A DNA stretch of 33,113 nucleotides. Origin: Chara braunii (lineage: Eukaryota; Streptophyta; Charophyceae; Charales; Characeae). Under the pieces are notes generated by a model. That model had not been told where the DNA came from and did not search any database. It saw only the letters and a list, made by a program, of their open reading frames with translations. The translations under genes and the position numbers were made by a program. The stretch lies in NCBI GenBank assembly GCA_003427395.1, contig BFEA01000341.1, positions 1,433,739 through 1,466,851 on the forward strand, read 5' to 3'. This document shows positions 9,608 through 20,440 of the stretch, piece by piece (position 1 is the first letter of the stretch; the number at the start of each line of letters is the position of its first letter).

Positions 9608-9781
9608 CCAGTACTCGGCCCAGCTATTGATGCCGAGCCGGGATACCCCCTGTGCGCCAAGTTTTGCCAAGCCGCCGGGACACTGTTTCGTTTTCATTTT
9701 GGCTGGCGCTTCCAGCCATTGTGGTTCAGTGCGCCGCATTAACAGGAATCGCCCACAGCCGATAGCTGGGCCAAGTACTGG
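9608..9781. mobile_element. Palindromic element, family C
   Basis: Terminal inverted repeats of 20 bp, CCAGTACTCGGCCCAGCTAT on the left and the complement of CCAGTACTTGGCCCAGCTAT on the right, differ at one base and enclose 174 bp. No coding sequence or second copy is visible in the window and no flanking duplication was found, so a MITE is the likeliest but unproven reading. Confidence 0.55.
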
Positions 9782-11320
9782 TGTTTTAAGTTAAGGGTCT
9801 GGGTGTAGATGCAAGTTAAGCGCTCGACTGGGTATAGCGGCTACTCCCTTCTTTAAGTGGGCTACAGATGCAGTTTTCCCTTAAAATTTCTGTATTTCCA
9901 AGGATTCTTTCTTACATCTCTATACTTTCAAGAACACCCACACTCTATTTTGCAAGCTCCTGGACTACCAAACCGTATAAATTGCCTTGCTGAACTAGCA
10001 TTCGTTTATAAGCTTTTTTTCCCCCTATTTTGATTTATCCCTCATGCATCTGACTGTACGGAGGATAACGCAACCTTAGTGTGACCCGTTGACCTATAAA
10101 CGCCATTATTTGACAATCTGAGTGGTCTTATCAAGTGGCCTCTTTTAGGGGCCCTCATCATTTTACTGGAGAAGGATATAAGAAAAAGAAAGTGATAAAA
10201 AAGAGAGGTGTACTCTAAATTCATGAATATATTTCAGTTTTTGTTGAAGGAACTGAGAGAGGAGAATCATCAAGGGAGGGAGGGACTCTCAAAATTGCTC
10301 ACCCCTCCCATCCATGGCGCTGCACATTCCACCTATGCCCAACCTGACTGTGGCCAACGTTAACCAGTGTGGAGCAGCAGATATCTGATGTTCAATTTAA
10401 TTAGTAATTAGTAATTACATACCAGTGCAGGTTTCACCTGATCAATGTCTGCCACCTGTCAGGCAAACGAACACTAGTAGGAAGAGCTCTCAAGGTAGAG
10501 GGCACATAAAAATTAGGCTGCACGCTGCACACAGTTTCTTACTTCCTAGTAAAACTACAACCCCTTACAAACAGACCAGTTAACAAGAAAAAAAAGACTT
10601 TCGCTGAAAGGAAAGAGCGCTTCTGACTATCAATCAAGCTTAAGCAGCAAAAGCTAAGTGACAAAATGGACGGACAAACTTGAAACTACAGCTTTGAGCC
10701 TTTTGACCTTTTGAGGCGGATGCCCTACTTTCAACCGCGATAAGCAGCAAAAAAATATAGAGAACCTAAAGAAGAGAAGTCAGAAAAAATTGGGTAAGAG
10801 GGCTCTTGCCCCATTCACAATCCCCTCTGGTCATCTGTTTTGTCGGAAAGAACAGCAACCACACAAAAATTGTATAATCCCAACAAAATGCATGAACTTT
10901 ATTTCAAGACAAAACACAAAGTCAGCAGTGATTACGGCCTCATTAATATAATGACAGCCTTTGCTACCACCACTGCCACCGACATATGGTTGGCCATTTC
11001 TGCTGCAACCCGGTAGGCCCTAGACTGTCAGGCTCAGTGCTCCAGGGGCAAGAAATAGAAGGCTCAATCTAGGTCCAGGGACACTAGGCGCAGGCCTGAC
11101 GACGTAGGCTACTCAGAAAAAATTTAAGCACTGATGTTCTTTTTCTTTCCACAAGGAAACCCGTACTGGCACTGCACATTGATTGTTGAGCCTCTCTTCT
11201 CGGAGACCTGCAGACCTCGAGGAAAAGGACAGACGGCATGACAAAAAACAACCGTGGCTGCTGATGTGGAACTTCACGATCGTGATCTGACAGTTCACTT
11301 AAGTCCACAGTCTGACTGTA
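9782..11320. other. No gene recognised
   Basis: The stretch is A/T-richer than its surroundings, with short open frames only. No repeat, tRNA or element edge was found. Confidence 0.4.
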
Positions 11321-11442
11321 CCACCACAACACTTGGGACTGTGGCCATCATGGTTTAGAGCTCCACTGCCCATGAAGCTATCCACCACAACACTTGGCAC
11401 TGTGGCCATCATGGTTTAGAGCTCCACTACCCATGAAGCTAT
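11321..11442. repeat. Tandem duplication, 61-bp unit
   Basis: Units 11321-11381 and 11382-11442 both read CCACCACAACACTTGG, then CTGTGGCCATCATGGTTTAG, then CATGAAGCTAT, with two substitutions between them. Confidence 0.9.
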
Positions 11443-12330
11443 TTTTTTGCCCAAACCTCGCTTCAGCCCGACCCTGGATATCTGAGCCATCACCGAGCCT
11501 ATCAAAGCCCCCCACTTCCCAACTTCTCTGCAGCTCCTATGCGGTCCAACATCCTGGAAAAGTTACATACAGTGGTGGTTAGAACCACTAGTTAGGGCCC
11601 TTCCTCCACTTCGAGATCTAAGAATCTTCTCCCTTCTGCGCATGTCAGAGAGCGGGTATCATGTAGGCCCAGCCCCTGTCACAGTCTGCTCAGTACCGAG
11701 TACGAGGCGTTGAGTCTGGATACTGCCTGCTGCCCCAGAGTTGGGGGTAACGACATGATGTTTGCCCAAATTATTGCCTTTTATGGGACGGGATGGACAC
11801 CAGCTAGAGGGGGTCTGGCCCGGCACCGGACCGGTTCAGGGCCAGTGTCAAGTCCGAACTATGGATCAAAGAAGCTCGCACGCCCCACAAGGCCCTGACT
11901 CTCACCAATTCGGCAGTCCCCAAGGAGAGGCAAAATCAAGCAGCACAAAAAAGAGCCTCCGGAGTACTGGTGGTTCAGAGTGCCAGTGCCCCTTTCCAGG
12001 CACCTGGCATACAAGGGAGACCTGAAAGGCAAAGAAGGTGACCACATTGATGATCTATCCCCAGATTCTTTATTTCTGGCCATCTATCTGGGCAATCTAC
12101 AATCTGAAAAAAAAAATCTGCATAAGTTCAATAACCTAGCAGGTAATCAAGGAAAGAAAAAAGAAACAACTCCACTGCCTCCCCCTGCAAAAAGGCACCT
12201 GGGCACATATACGAACATGTTCATGCCCAAGTGCAGCCATGCCCCTACCATGCCACAAATGAAACACGACCTTAGCGTATAAATTATCTGGTGTGCATAC
12301 TGGACATTAATAAGGTCATTTTACTCCTCC
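11443..12330. other. No gene recognised
   Basis: Short open frames only; none has a recognisable domain. A 10-base A run lies near 12107. Confidence 0.4.
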
Positions 12331-12337
12331 CCTCTCC

Positions 12338-12793
<456 letters not shown>

Positions 12794-12867
12794 TCTCTTA
12801 CAGTGCTGCTCTTTTCTTCCATCGTGTGTCTCTCTTACAGTGCTGCTCTTTTCTTCCATCGTGTGTC
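12794..12867. repeat. Tandem duplication, 37-bp unit
   Basis: TCTCTTACAGTGCTGCTCTT and the following CATCGTGTG occur in perfect tandem (12794-12830 and 12831-12867). Confidence 0.9.
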
Positions 12868-12929
12868 TTTCGTTGATCCGTTGTGAGCATAACCAACCAC
12901 ATCACATCATCAGGCCTCAAATGCCTTGA

Positions 12930-12957
12930 TCCCTCCCTCCCTCCCTCCCTCCCTCCT
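12930..12957. repeat. (CCCT)n microsatellite
   Basis: About six CCCT units end in CCTCCC. Confidence 0.9.
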
Positions 12958-12959
12958 CC

Positions 12960-13640
12960 CAAGCACAACTTAAGCATAGCCGACTGACCACTGCACGGCT
13001 GCGTGAAACGAGAGAGGTTGGCAAGCAGAGCAGACTCTTCATCATCCAGACAGCTGCATTCATTCCTTCTCTATTCAAATCCTCAACACCTGGCAACAAA
13101 GAAACAATCCAACATTGACTGACTGGAGGTATCCCCCTCCGTAACCAGCCAGCGATGGCCTTCAGTGAGAGTCGGTACGGGTGGTGCCTTGTCGACAGAC
13201 GGGTGATAATGGCATGACCCACTCTGCGCACAATCAGATGATTGACCATCTCCATGTGGACTTTTCCCTTTGCAGCAAAGCTTCATTCTGAGCACCATCT
13301 GCTGCAGTAGACGAATACCCAGTCGGCTTGCAGTGTGGCAAGTCCTAGGACATGATACTCGTCTCAAACAGACAACTCACAGACAGCGATAATGAGAGAG
13401 GCAGCAGCTGTGAGCATGTTCCTAGGTCATTCTCCCACTCTCGATGAAGCTCACAGCATGATCGTCAGAATCCCTCCCGCGTGCGTGGCCAGATTGATTG
13501 GCGAGCACACACGCGACCGAGCGAGCAACTAAATTGGTGGCTTCAGCCCGACAGATGTCGGCAAAACCGGCCATAAGCTGAGAGTGGCAAAAGCGGTCGG
13601 CAAGGTCTACACGCCTTCAACACTGCAAGCGGGCAGGTAC
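12960..13640. other. No gene recognised
   Basis: Only short open frames are present. A small inverted repeat, CGCGTGCGTG with CACACACGCG, lies around 13478-13515. Confidence 0.4.
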
Positions 13641-13644
13641 CATG

Positions 13645-13732
13645 ATTCGTGGCAAAATTATGTCCTTAGATAGTTTCCAGGACGTGCAATTCGTGGCAAA
13701 ATTATGTCCTTAGATAGTTTCCAGGACGTGCT
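13645..13732. repeat. Tandem duplication, 44-bp unit
   Basis: ATTCGTGGCAAAATTATGTC and the following TAGTTTCCAGGACGTGC are repeated exactly at 13645-13688 and 13689-13732. Confidence 0.9.
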
Positions 13733-14676
13733 ATGAATTAAAGTCCTAACTTCGATCGATCTACTTTTCATGTCGGCTTCCACTGGAAATAAGCTAATTA
13801 GTCATTAGTACTCATTACTTGATTGCTGACCCATAATACTTTTATCCTGTTTGCGAATCCTGGAGAAAAGAAACATAGCGCGGATATTAATATCATTATA
13901 TGATTCAATAATGTTACAACCCAAAAATGGGAACGTGTACTGATACAGGCCGGTGGTGAACCCCCCCCCGCCTCCTCCCCCCGTCCACCACACCGAAAGA
14001 GACCATTTTGACAGCTACTACTAGTACAAGGTGGTATCTACTATCTAGTTCATTCTTCGCTGAGAATGTAGCACCCATTGTACACCACCGAACGTGCGGC
14101 AGAAGCTCAGGTAGGTATAGGTATAGTCATCGACTTCGGGAAACCCAGATTGAATTCTCTGCTCGATGGATTGACGATGGGACGAGGGACCCCCCAAAAA
14201 AATGGGTGAGGATAAATGACAGGAGGACAAGACAATGTGGCTGACAGCATAGCAAGACGCTGACGCAGATGTCCTCTACTCGTGCATGGACGGAACGGAC
14301 ACTAGGTCGGCGAAAACTGAAGCAGCATCTGCTGCGCGCAACCGGTCGAAGAGTCCTTCGTAACTTCTCCTTTTTCACTTCATTAAACTCGATGTGGCAC
14401 AAGATTACTATATAAGCTACTATATAAGCTGAGAGCTGAGATTAAGAGAATTGTCCAGTGCACACACACAATTATGTTGAAAATTATTAAAATAATAACC
14501 TTTTAACTAATGCAAGCACAAGCCGACAGTTTGATGATTAAAGTTACAACGCTTCTCGTTGACTAGGCTTCCTTGAGACATGACCCTTCTTCCCTACAGT
14601 CTCTCAATGACATGTGAATAGCAATGAAAGTTGCCTCCTTTTTTGCTTTTTCTCACCCTCTCACCCTCTGTATGAG
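13733..14676. other. No gene recognised; 12-bp tandem with TATA-like core
   Basis: ACTATATAAGCT is repeated in tandem at 14407-14418 and 14419-14430. TATATAAG resembles a TATA box, but no gene follows that I can support, so a promoter is not called. Confidence 0.4.
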
Positions 14677-14714
14677 CTGTCTCTTATACACATCTAGATG
14701 TGTATAAGAGACAG
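14677..14714. other. Nextera mosaic-end junction (library adapter artefact)
   Basis: CTGTCTCTTATACACATCT followed by its reverse complement AGATGTGTATAAGAGACAG makes the 38-base junction used in transposase-based mate-pair libraries. It is not natural sequence. The sequences on either side may come from loci kilobases apart. Confidence 0.98.
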
Positions 14715-14726
14715 CACCAACTTGGG

Positions 14727-14806
14727 CTTGAAATAAAGCTGGAAACTTGGTCCAGCCTCCAATTAGAAAGCCCTTGAAATAAAGCTGGAAACTTGGTCCA
14801 GCCTCG
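14727..14806. repeat. Direct duplication with hairpin motif
   Basis: CTTGAAATAAAGCTGGAAAC and the following TTGGTCCAGCCTC occur at 14727 and 14773 (46-bp offset). Each contains the inverted repeat GCTGGA-AACTTGG-TCCAGC. A diverged third copy lies at about 15087-15120. The same hairpin theme recurs elsewhere in the window. The nearby adapter makes an assembly origin possible. Confidence 0.8.
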
Positions 14807-14919
14807 AGAAATGGTTGTAATCAGAAAGCAGTTCAGATCTCTTCTCCAGAAACTGTTGTAATTCTGGGGACTTCACCATTCTACACAGAAGGAAACTGGG
14901 CCGATTACCCAGCTTTGGC

Positions 14920-15086
14920 TTAAACCACCACTACCTTTCCCATATGTCGGCCGCGGGCATCTAGTAGCCTACTCCTGAAAAATAGCTGCCACGCCGCCAT
15001 CGATATTTTTCATCGACGGCGCGTAGCAACCGAATTTGAATTTCAGGCCCGCGGCCCCACATATGAGAAAGGTAGTGGTGGTTTAA
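14920..15086. mobile_element. TTAA-bounded MITE, family A, copy 2
   Basis: The element starts TTAAACCACCACTACCTTTC (14920) and ends GAAAGGTAGTGGTGGTTTAA (15086). The inverted repeats continue inward through CATATGT and GGCCGCGGGC to about 40 bp per arm. TTAA stands at both edges. Length is 167 bp and there is no coding capacity. It is the best-preserved copy and shares its ends with 5407-5568; the interiors differ. Confidence 0.85.
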
Positions 15087-15119
15087 AATAAAGCTGGAAA
15101 ATGGGTCAAGCGGCTCCAG

Positions 15120-16065
15120 CCTCCAATAATAAAGCAGTTCAGATTCAGATCTTTTTTTCTCCAAAGACGGTTTGTGATTCCAGGGGAGACCCAAAGGCCA
15201 ACCCCCTGTCCAAAGGAACACCCTACCCTGTTGCCTGTTAACCACTGCCATCCATTCCCAACCTACTACATCAATCCCCTGCACCTCACCTGCAAGGATC
15301 ACAACTTCGGTTCACAAAGAGTGGCGCATGCCATGCCACCCTCCCTCTGTTTTTTCAGTCTTTTTCACTTCTATCCCCATCCCACTTCCCCCACTCCTTT
15401 CACCAAAGCAAACCGTCCAGAGCTCTCCAACATCATAAGTGACTGTTCGCCCCTCCCCTCGTCATACCCTTCCAAAAACCATCCACATGCTCCTCAACCC
15501 TGTAGGATTCAGCTACTGCTGAGGGTGATATGAGCATCCCCAGATAGCTCCTGTCTATTGGCGGGGAGCTACACCTGCTGGAAACTGGGTCCAGAGTCCC
15601 ACATGACAACAATAAGAAGTACAATAAGTACAGGGACCCTTACCCACCTTCAGCTTACAAAAACCATCTGTTCCTGATTGCTTTTCCACTTTTGGACACA
15701 GAAAAACCATCTTGGCTCCGCTGAGGGCCAACAGGGGGCCAAGAACACTGTCTGGTCACAGGGGGAAGTTTGGGTCTATTGCAGTCCAGTCGTCAAAGGT
15801 CAAGAGGTGGTAATGACTAAGCATCTGCTCTCCATGTTGCTGCTCCCCTCGTTGCCTCCTGCTGATTTCCCCCCCCTTTCACCCCCCAGCCAGTCTTTGT
15901 AGAGCCTCGTGATGGTTTTGTGTGCTGAGGAGGTCCATTTTTGTTCTCTGTTTGCCATCTGTGAGTGATCTCTGCCTGCACTTGTTGTTTATTTGTTCAT
16001 TCATCTCCTCCTTCCACTCTAGCCTCCTCTACTGCAAATTTGCACCTTTGCCACCATACCGCCCA
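15120..16065. other. No gene recognised
   Basis: The stretch is pyrimidine-rich with one more hairpin motif, GCTGGAAACTGGGTCCAGAG, at about 15578. Open frames up to 119 codons show no known domain. Confidence 0.4.
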
Positions 16066-16067
16066 CA

Positions 16068-16448
16068 TCACGGCGCCGCTTCCAAGTTCGAACATGTTTT
16101 TCCATAAAGTTGCTCGTTTGCGAGCCCGGCCAGTAGCCTGCCGGGATTGCACACCAGTCCACAGTTCTCCATTATATCCTGTCCCACCATCTCCATGTCA
16201 ACGCCGAACTTGGGCATTAGAAAAATATACGTTCATCACGGCGCCGCTTCCAAGTTCGAACATGTTTTTCCATAAAGTTGCTCGTTTGCGAGCCCGGCCA
16301 GTAGCCTGCCGGGATTGCACACCAGTCCACAGTTCTCCATTATATCTGTCTCTTATACACATCTAGATGTGTATAAGAGACAGATTATATCCTGTCCCAC
16401 CATCTCCATGTCAACGCCGAACTTGGGCATTAGAAAAATATACGTTCA
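16068..16448. repeat. 168-bp tandem duplication interrupted by adapter; probable assembly artefact
   Basis: The unit 16068-16235 (beginning TCACGGCGCCGCTTCCAAGT) is repeated from 16236. The second copy runs to ATTATAT at 16345, is broken by a 38-base Nextera junction, then resumes with ATTATATCC at 16384 and finishes at 16448. The two halves overlap by seven bases at the break. Identity appears complete, as expected when an adapter-containing read is inserted into an assembly. Confidence 0.9.
16346..16383. other. Nextera mosaic-end junction (library adapter artefact)
   Basis: This is the same 38-base double mosaic end as at 14677. Its translation gives the contaminant peptide SYTHLDVYKRQ in a spurious 98-codon frame starting at 16315. 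Confidence 0.98.
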
Positions 16449-17605
16449 ATTGTCTTGGCGTATTTCTGTGGTGGGCAACGTTGAAGGCACCTTTTGCACC
16501 AACGTAATACCAACCCCTTCTGTTCCACTCTGGTATGGTCTGCTCTCTGCTCTACTTTTTTTTATACCAGTGATTGTCCTCAGCAGATTCCTGTCTAATT
16601 ACATATCTTAGGTTCCTTCTACTTCTCAGCATTTTGTACGTGGGCTCACTTCAAGATTGTGCATAAATTTTATTTTCGGATGCCTGTTTGTCAGTCCTGC
16701 TGGTTCTGCCCATCCCCACTCCAGCAGGTCCAGATGTAACTCTGAAATCAGGGTGCCAGGTTGATACGCTCTCAGTTCTTCGCCCTCCCTTGTGTCAGAC
16801 ATCCTGATGGATTTCGTCCTTGTCTAGCCAAACGAGGGTTCCCTACTTCCTATAGAACTTAAGAATATCCTCTGGATGCATTAGGTGTATCCTTCCCACA
16901 TTCTCGGTCTCACATTCTTCGCCGCCCAATATCTTTCCTCCAACATTCGGCCTTTCTTTAGGGTGATATACCATGAGATCAGGAGGTCGTCAATTATTGT
17001 TTCTTATTTTCGTTCACGTGGGTAGTAGCATAGCAGGCCCTGAAGCTGCTCGATTGTTCTCCAGTCCCTAGCTACCGTGTCACATCTCCCACTCTAAGGA
17101 TGCCATATTCAACCCATCCCCTCCAAGGTGGGGCCGAACTCCACATGGTTTGGCCTCTTATGTAACCTAGTTGTTCCTGAATAGAGGCTGTCTGAAGACC
17201 TCCTCCCAGCGCCCCTGAGGGGACCTGTTCAGCAGCAGTAGCCACCTCCAAGTCCTTGCACCGCCTGGTCAGAAGCTACCGTCGTCCAGATCGAGCCCCG
17301 TGGTAAACGGTTTCTAAGGGATAACCCAGTACTCATCCTCCAGCCAAGTTAGCGGGTGCATTGGGGGTGGGGGCTTGGAGGCCAGGCTAGCAATCTGTTC
17401 CAGGCCCAATGCCTTCCAGGTGCTCACTGTGGAGAAAATGAGCTTCACGGGTTGCAAATTCACACTGTGGTTTGAGGTTGCGGATTCAAAACTCCACAAC
17501 ATTGTGCATGAGGGGAAGGCAAGCGGGCGTTGACCAGCTCACAAGCCATTCACACACAGCGTGCGCATACGGTTAGGGGCGCGGATGTACACAGGGATAA
17601 TTTGA
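16449..17605. other. No gene recognised
   Basis: No RNA gene, repeat edge or plausible exon was recognised in either strand. Confidence 0.4.
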
Positions 17606-17609
17606 AGTA

Positions 17610-18465
17610 CCAACCTGAATTGGGGATTCACCCATCAGGTGTTGGCGCCCAATTGTACACTTCATGGATCCAGCGGCTGCATGCACCTCCCCTTGGAGCT
17701 GCTGGAGGCCATGGGGGGAGAGGGCTCCAAGAGGGTGGGCTCTGTGGGGATACTTCACAGGAGGAGTGACGGGTTCACCCCCTTCCTAGCAGGAGTGACG
17801 CTTATACCCCCAGCACCAGGCGACTGTGATGCCTCATGAGCCTCCTAAACGTGCGTCAAGGGCTACAGGACCCTAAGTTGGTGGGGGTTGCACACTGACG
17901 CAGTGTCCTGGTAGCTCCGATCCAAGGTGATACTCTCGGGTGTATGTGGTCAAGGCTGTGTGACCTGCCTTGAGCGACCTCTGTGTGTGGGCGGGTTCGC
18001 TGCACCGGCAGGTAGGTTGAACCCCGCTAGTGAAGCCTTCAACCAACCTGAATTGGGGATTCACCCATCACGTGTTGGGCCCCAATCGTATACTTCATGG
18101 GTCCTCAAAAGGCTGCACGCACCTCCCCTTGGAGCTTCTGGAGGCCATTTGGGGAGAGGGCTCCAAGAGGGACGGGCTCACTGGGGATGCATTACAGGAG
18201 GAGTGACGGGTTCACCCCCTTCCTAGCAGGAGTGACGCTTATGCCCCCAGCACCAGGCGATTGTGGTGCCTCATGAGCCTCCCAGCCAGTGGGTCAAGGG
18301 ATACAGGACCGGTTGCACCCTGGTGCAGTGTCCTGGTAGCTCCTGTCCAAGGAGATACTCCCGAGTATGTGTGGTCAAGGTTGAGTGACCTGCCTTCAGC
18401 GACCTGTGTGTGTGTGGGCGGGTCCACTGTACCAGTGGGTAGGCTGAACCCTCCGAGTGAAGCCT
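17610..18465. repeat. Two-unit tandem repeat, about 430 bp each
   Basis: Unit 1 is 17610-18042 (433 bp) and unit 2 is 18043-18465. Both begin CCAACCTGAATTGGGGATTC and share GGAGTGACGGGTTCACCCCC and AGTGTCCTGGTAGCTCC. The copies differ by scattered substitutions and small indels, so the duplication is old enough to be real rather than an assembly error. Several open frames cross it in each unit, but they are not conserved as frames and no domain is recognised. It could be a satellite-like family or a non-coding transposon body. Confidence 0.85.
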
Positions 18466-19610
18466 CCTGCCGGCCCTCCTCCCCGTGCCCTATCCCCAAC
18501 ACCCCACAACCCTAGTAAGGAAAATGAGCTTCTTGACCAATCGGAGGCTCAAGGCCCAAGTTTGAGTGTAGCGCTTGAGGATGCCTAGCCCACCCCTTGC
18601 CTTGGGTTGTATTACTACCTCCCAGGCTACCCGGCTGATAACATTCGGGCTGTCACGCGGTCCCCTCTCCAAAGGAATGTACACTCTTCTCTTGAATGTC
18701 TTCAGCGCCTTTTAACTTAATGGGCAGAGCACTGACAACATTTTCCGTTCGCCGTTCTTCCTCACTCTTTCTTGGCGTCAAATCACTGCCTCCCAGGCTA
18801 CCCAGCTGATAATGTTCGAGCCACTGTCCCCTCTCCATAGTAAGGTCACCACTCAGCGCAGGGCATTTTGCAAAGCTTGCAAGATAAAACTCGAATTTTG
18901 AGCTGAACATTTTGCAAACTGTTTTCAGAATCGTGCATGAGGTGGCAACATGTTTCGATGAACTTGCAAAGCCATGTCTACTATGTCTTCTATTAACATT
19001 TTCCACATTATCAAAAGAACTCCAATTCTCACAAATCTGGTGCCTGCCGTGGAACCACAGGTGTCAATAACCAGTTCATCCTCACTGAACGTTCACGCAG
19101 ACTCTCAATGGAGAACAAAGGTTACTCCAAGTAAAAATCACAGCTGGGTCCCACGAGCCAGGGATCACCTGCATCCCCCCAGATCACTCGATCATTTCCC
19201 TAAAGCAATCATACTCAGGTGGACTCCATCCAATGATTGATGGGATGCAGTCCCCACAAAGAGATTTGCAGATATATGGGCAGAAACCTTGTAAGAACAG
19301 TCTGGACCATACCAAGCATGGCTAATCTATCAACCACCCACAGTATTACTCCACAACTTCCCACCAATGTTGCAGGGTCACAACTCCAGCCTGCCTTAAA
19401 TTTGCTCCAAGAGTAAAAAAAACTCTGATATCATTGCAAGGAAACGAATGTCCTGGATTTGCCAAGCAAAACCTTGTCAGAACTAAATTACTGAGTTTCA
19501 GCAGTCTAATCACCTGATTTTGCAAGGGCCCTGTAATTTGACCAAAAAAGAAATCAAGTCACCACAGTCACCGTAGTTTTCATCATTGTGACCAGGAAGG
19601 CATGCAGACA
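18466..19610. other. No gene; small duplicated motif
   Basis: CTGCCTCCCAGGCTACCCAG at about 18787 resembles CTACCTCCCAGGCTACCCGG at about 18615, each followed by CTGATAA and then GTTCG or ATTCG. No gene is recognised. Confidence 0.45.
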
Positions 19611-19614
19611 AGGG

Positions 19615-19671
<57 letters not shown>

Positions 19672-19672
19672 N

Positions 19673-19718
<46 letters not shown>
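19615..19718. repeat. (CT)n tract containing an N
   Basis: About 100 bases of CT repeat have one undetermined base at 19672. The organellar fragment begins directly at its right edge, so this is a plausible false-join point. Confidence 0.97.
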
Positions 19719-19719
<1 letters not shown>

Positions 19720-19721
<2 letters not shown>

Positions 19722-19911
19722 AACAGAATTTAGCGAACGACGTCAAATATTGCTATGGATTGCTTTTTTTGCATCTTTTGCAGTGAAAGTACCTATGGTA
19801 CCAGTTCATATTTGGTAACCTGAAGCTCATGTAGAAGCACCCACCGCTGGATCTGTTATCTTAGCGGGAATTCTCTTAAAATTGGGAACTTGTGGTTTTT
19901 AAAGATTTTCA
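19720..19911 (+). pseudogene. nad4: nad4 fragment (mitochondrial complex I subunit 4), nuclear copy or misjoin
   Basis: One frame reads TTEFSERRQILLWIAFFASF, then AVKVPMVPVHIW, a stop, PEAHVEAPTAGSVILAGI, LLKLGTCGF, a stop, RFS. This is the conserved middle of plant-type mitochondrial NADH dehydrogenase subunit 4, a proton-pumping membrane subunit of complex I. Only about 64 of roughly 500 residues are present, so it cannot make a working protein. Both stops are TAA (19816-19818 and 19900-19902) where the family has leucine, each a single T-to-A change from TTA. There is no frameshift and only one other obvious change (Tyr to Cys). Homology starts at the CT tract and ends abruptly at about 19911. 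A nuclear insert of mitochondrial DNA is the simplest reading; a chimeric assembly is the alternative. Confidence 0.85.
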
Positions 19912-20111
19912 ACATATCTTCTATCTACTTTTTTTCATAGTCTCTAAGGGATCCTCTTGCTAATATTTATCAAATCAACACAGGACTTCCCTTGGGATTG
20001 ATCCATCCAAGTAATGTAAATGAATGTTTTCCCGATATAGCTGGATGCACACTCTAATCTTACGATTAGAGGGGACACCTTTGGCCGTGTTTTGTTAGAG
20101 CCCGGCCGGAT
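19912..20111. other. Unassigned A/T-rich DNA between mitochondrial fragments
   Basis: About 200 bases link the nad4 and rRNA fragments. An inverted repeat TCTAATCTTACGATTAGA lies at about 20053-20070. Composition suggests it is also organellar, but I could not assign a gene. Confidence 0.35.
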
Positions 20112-20385
20112 CTATCTAATCCTGTTTGCTCCCCATGCTTTCGCACCTCAGCGTCAGTAGAGACCCAGAAAGCTGCCTTCGCTTTTGGTGTTCCTTCTAA
20201 TATCTATGAATTTTATCTCTACACTAAAAATTCCACTTTCCTCTATCTTACTCCAGTGAACCGGTTTTGAAGGCATTCCACCAGTTGAGCTGGCGACTTT
20301 CACCGCTTCGCGCCTAATTCACCGCCTACGTGCCCTTTACGCCTAGTCATTCCGAATAACACTTGCCCCCCCCGTCTTATCCCGT
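20112..20385 (-). pseudogene. rrnS: Mitochondrial small-subunit rRNA fragment
   Basis: On the minus strand the sequence runs GGCAAGTGTTATTCGGAATG, GGCGTAAAGGGCACGTAGGC, then AAGGAACACCAAAAGCGAAG, GACGCTGAGGTGCGAAAGCA and GGGGAGCAAACAGGATTAGA. These are universally conserved bacterial-type 16S segments corresponding to roughly E. coli positions 530-795. The GGCACGTAGGCGG and CGGTTCACT wording is that of plant-type mitochondrial rrnS. Only about 270 of some 1500-1900 bases are present, both ends are abrupt, and orientation is opposite to the nad4 fragment. It is not a functional rRNA gene here. Confidence 0.9.
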
Positions 20386-20393
20386 TTTTCCCA

Positions 20394-20440
20394 GGAGGTA
20401 TGGCTGAGTGGCTGAAGGCATTGGTTTGCTAAATCAACAT
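20394..20440 (+). pseudogene. trnS: 5' half of mitochondrial tRNA-Ser(GCU)
   Basis: GGAGGTATGGCTGAGTGGCT followed by GAAGGCATTGGTTTGCTAAA matches the acceptor 5' strand, D arm and anticodon region (GCT) of plant-type mitochondrial trnS. Homology stops just after the anticodon stem: no variable arm, T arm or 3' acceptor strand follows. It is a truncated pseudogene only nine bases from the rRNA fragment. Confidence 0.8.

Noticed and set aside
14407-14430. Promoter with doubled TATATAAG
   Set aside because: No supportable gene follows on either strand; the motif is a simple tandem duplication.
14677-14714. Perfect 19-bp inverted repeat as a natural transposon end or terminator
   Set aside because: It is exactly the engineered Tn5 mosaic end in back-to-back form, present three times in unrelated contexts.
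16315-16611. 98-codon frame containing SYTHLDVYKRQ
   Set aside because: The peptide is translated Nextera adapter, a known contaminant signature.
17530-18226. Duplicated coding gene in the ~430-bp repeats
   Set aside because: Frames are not maintained between units and no domain is present.
20112-20385. Bacterial contamination (16S rRNA)
   Set aside because: The wording is plant-mitochondrial and neighbouring nad4 and trnS fragments are also mitochondrial.
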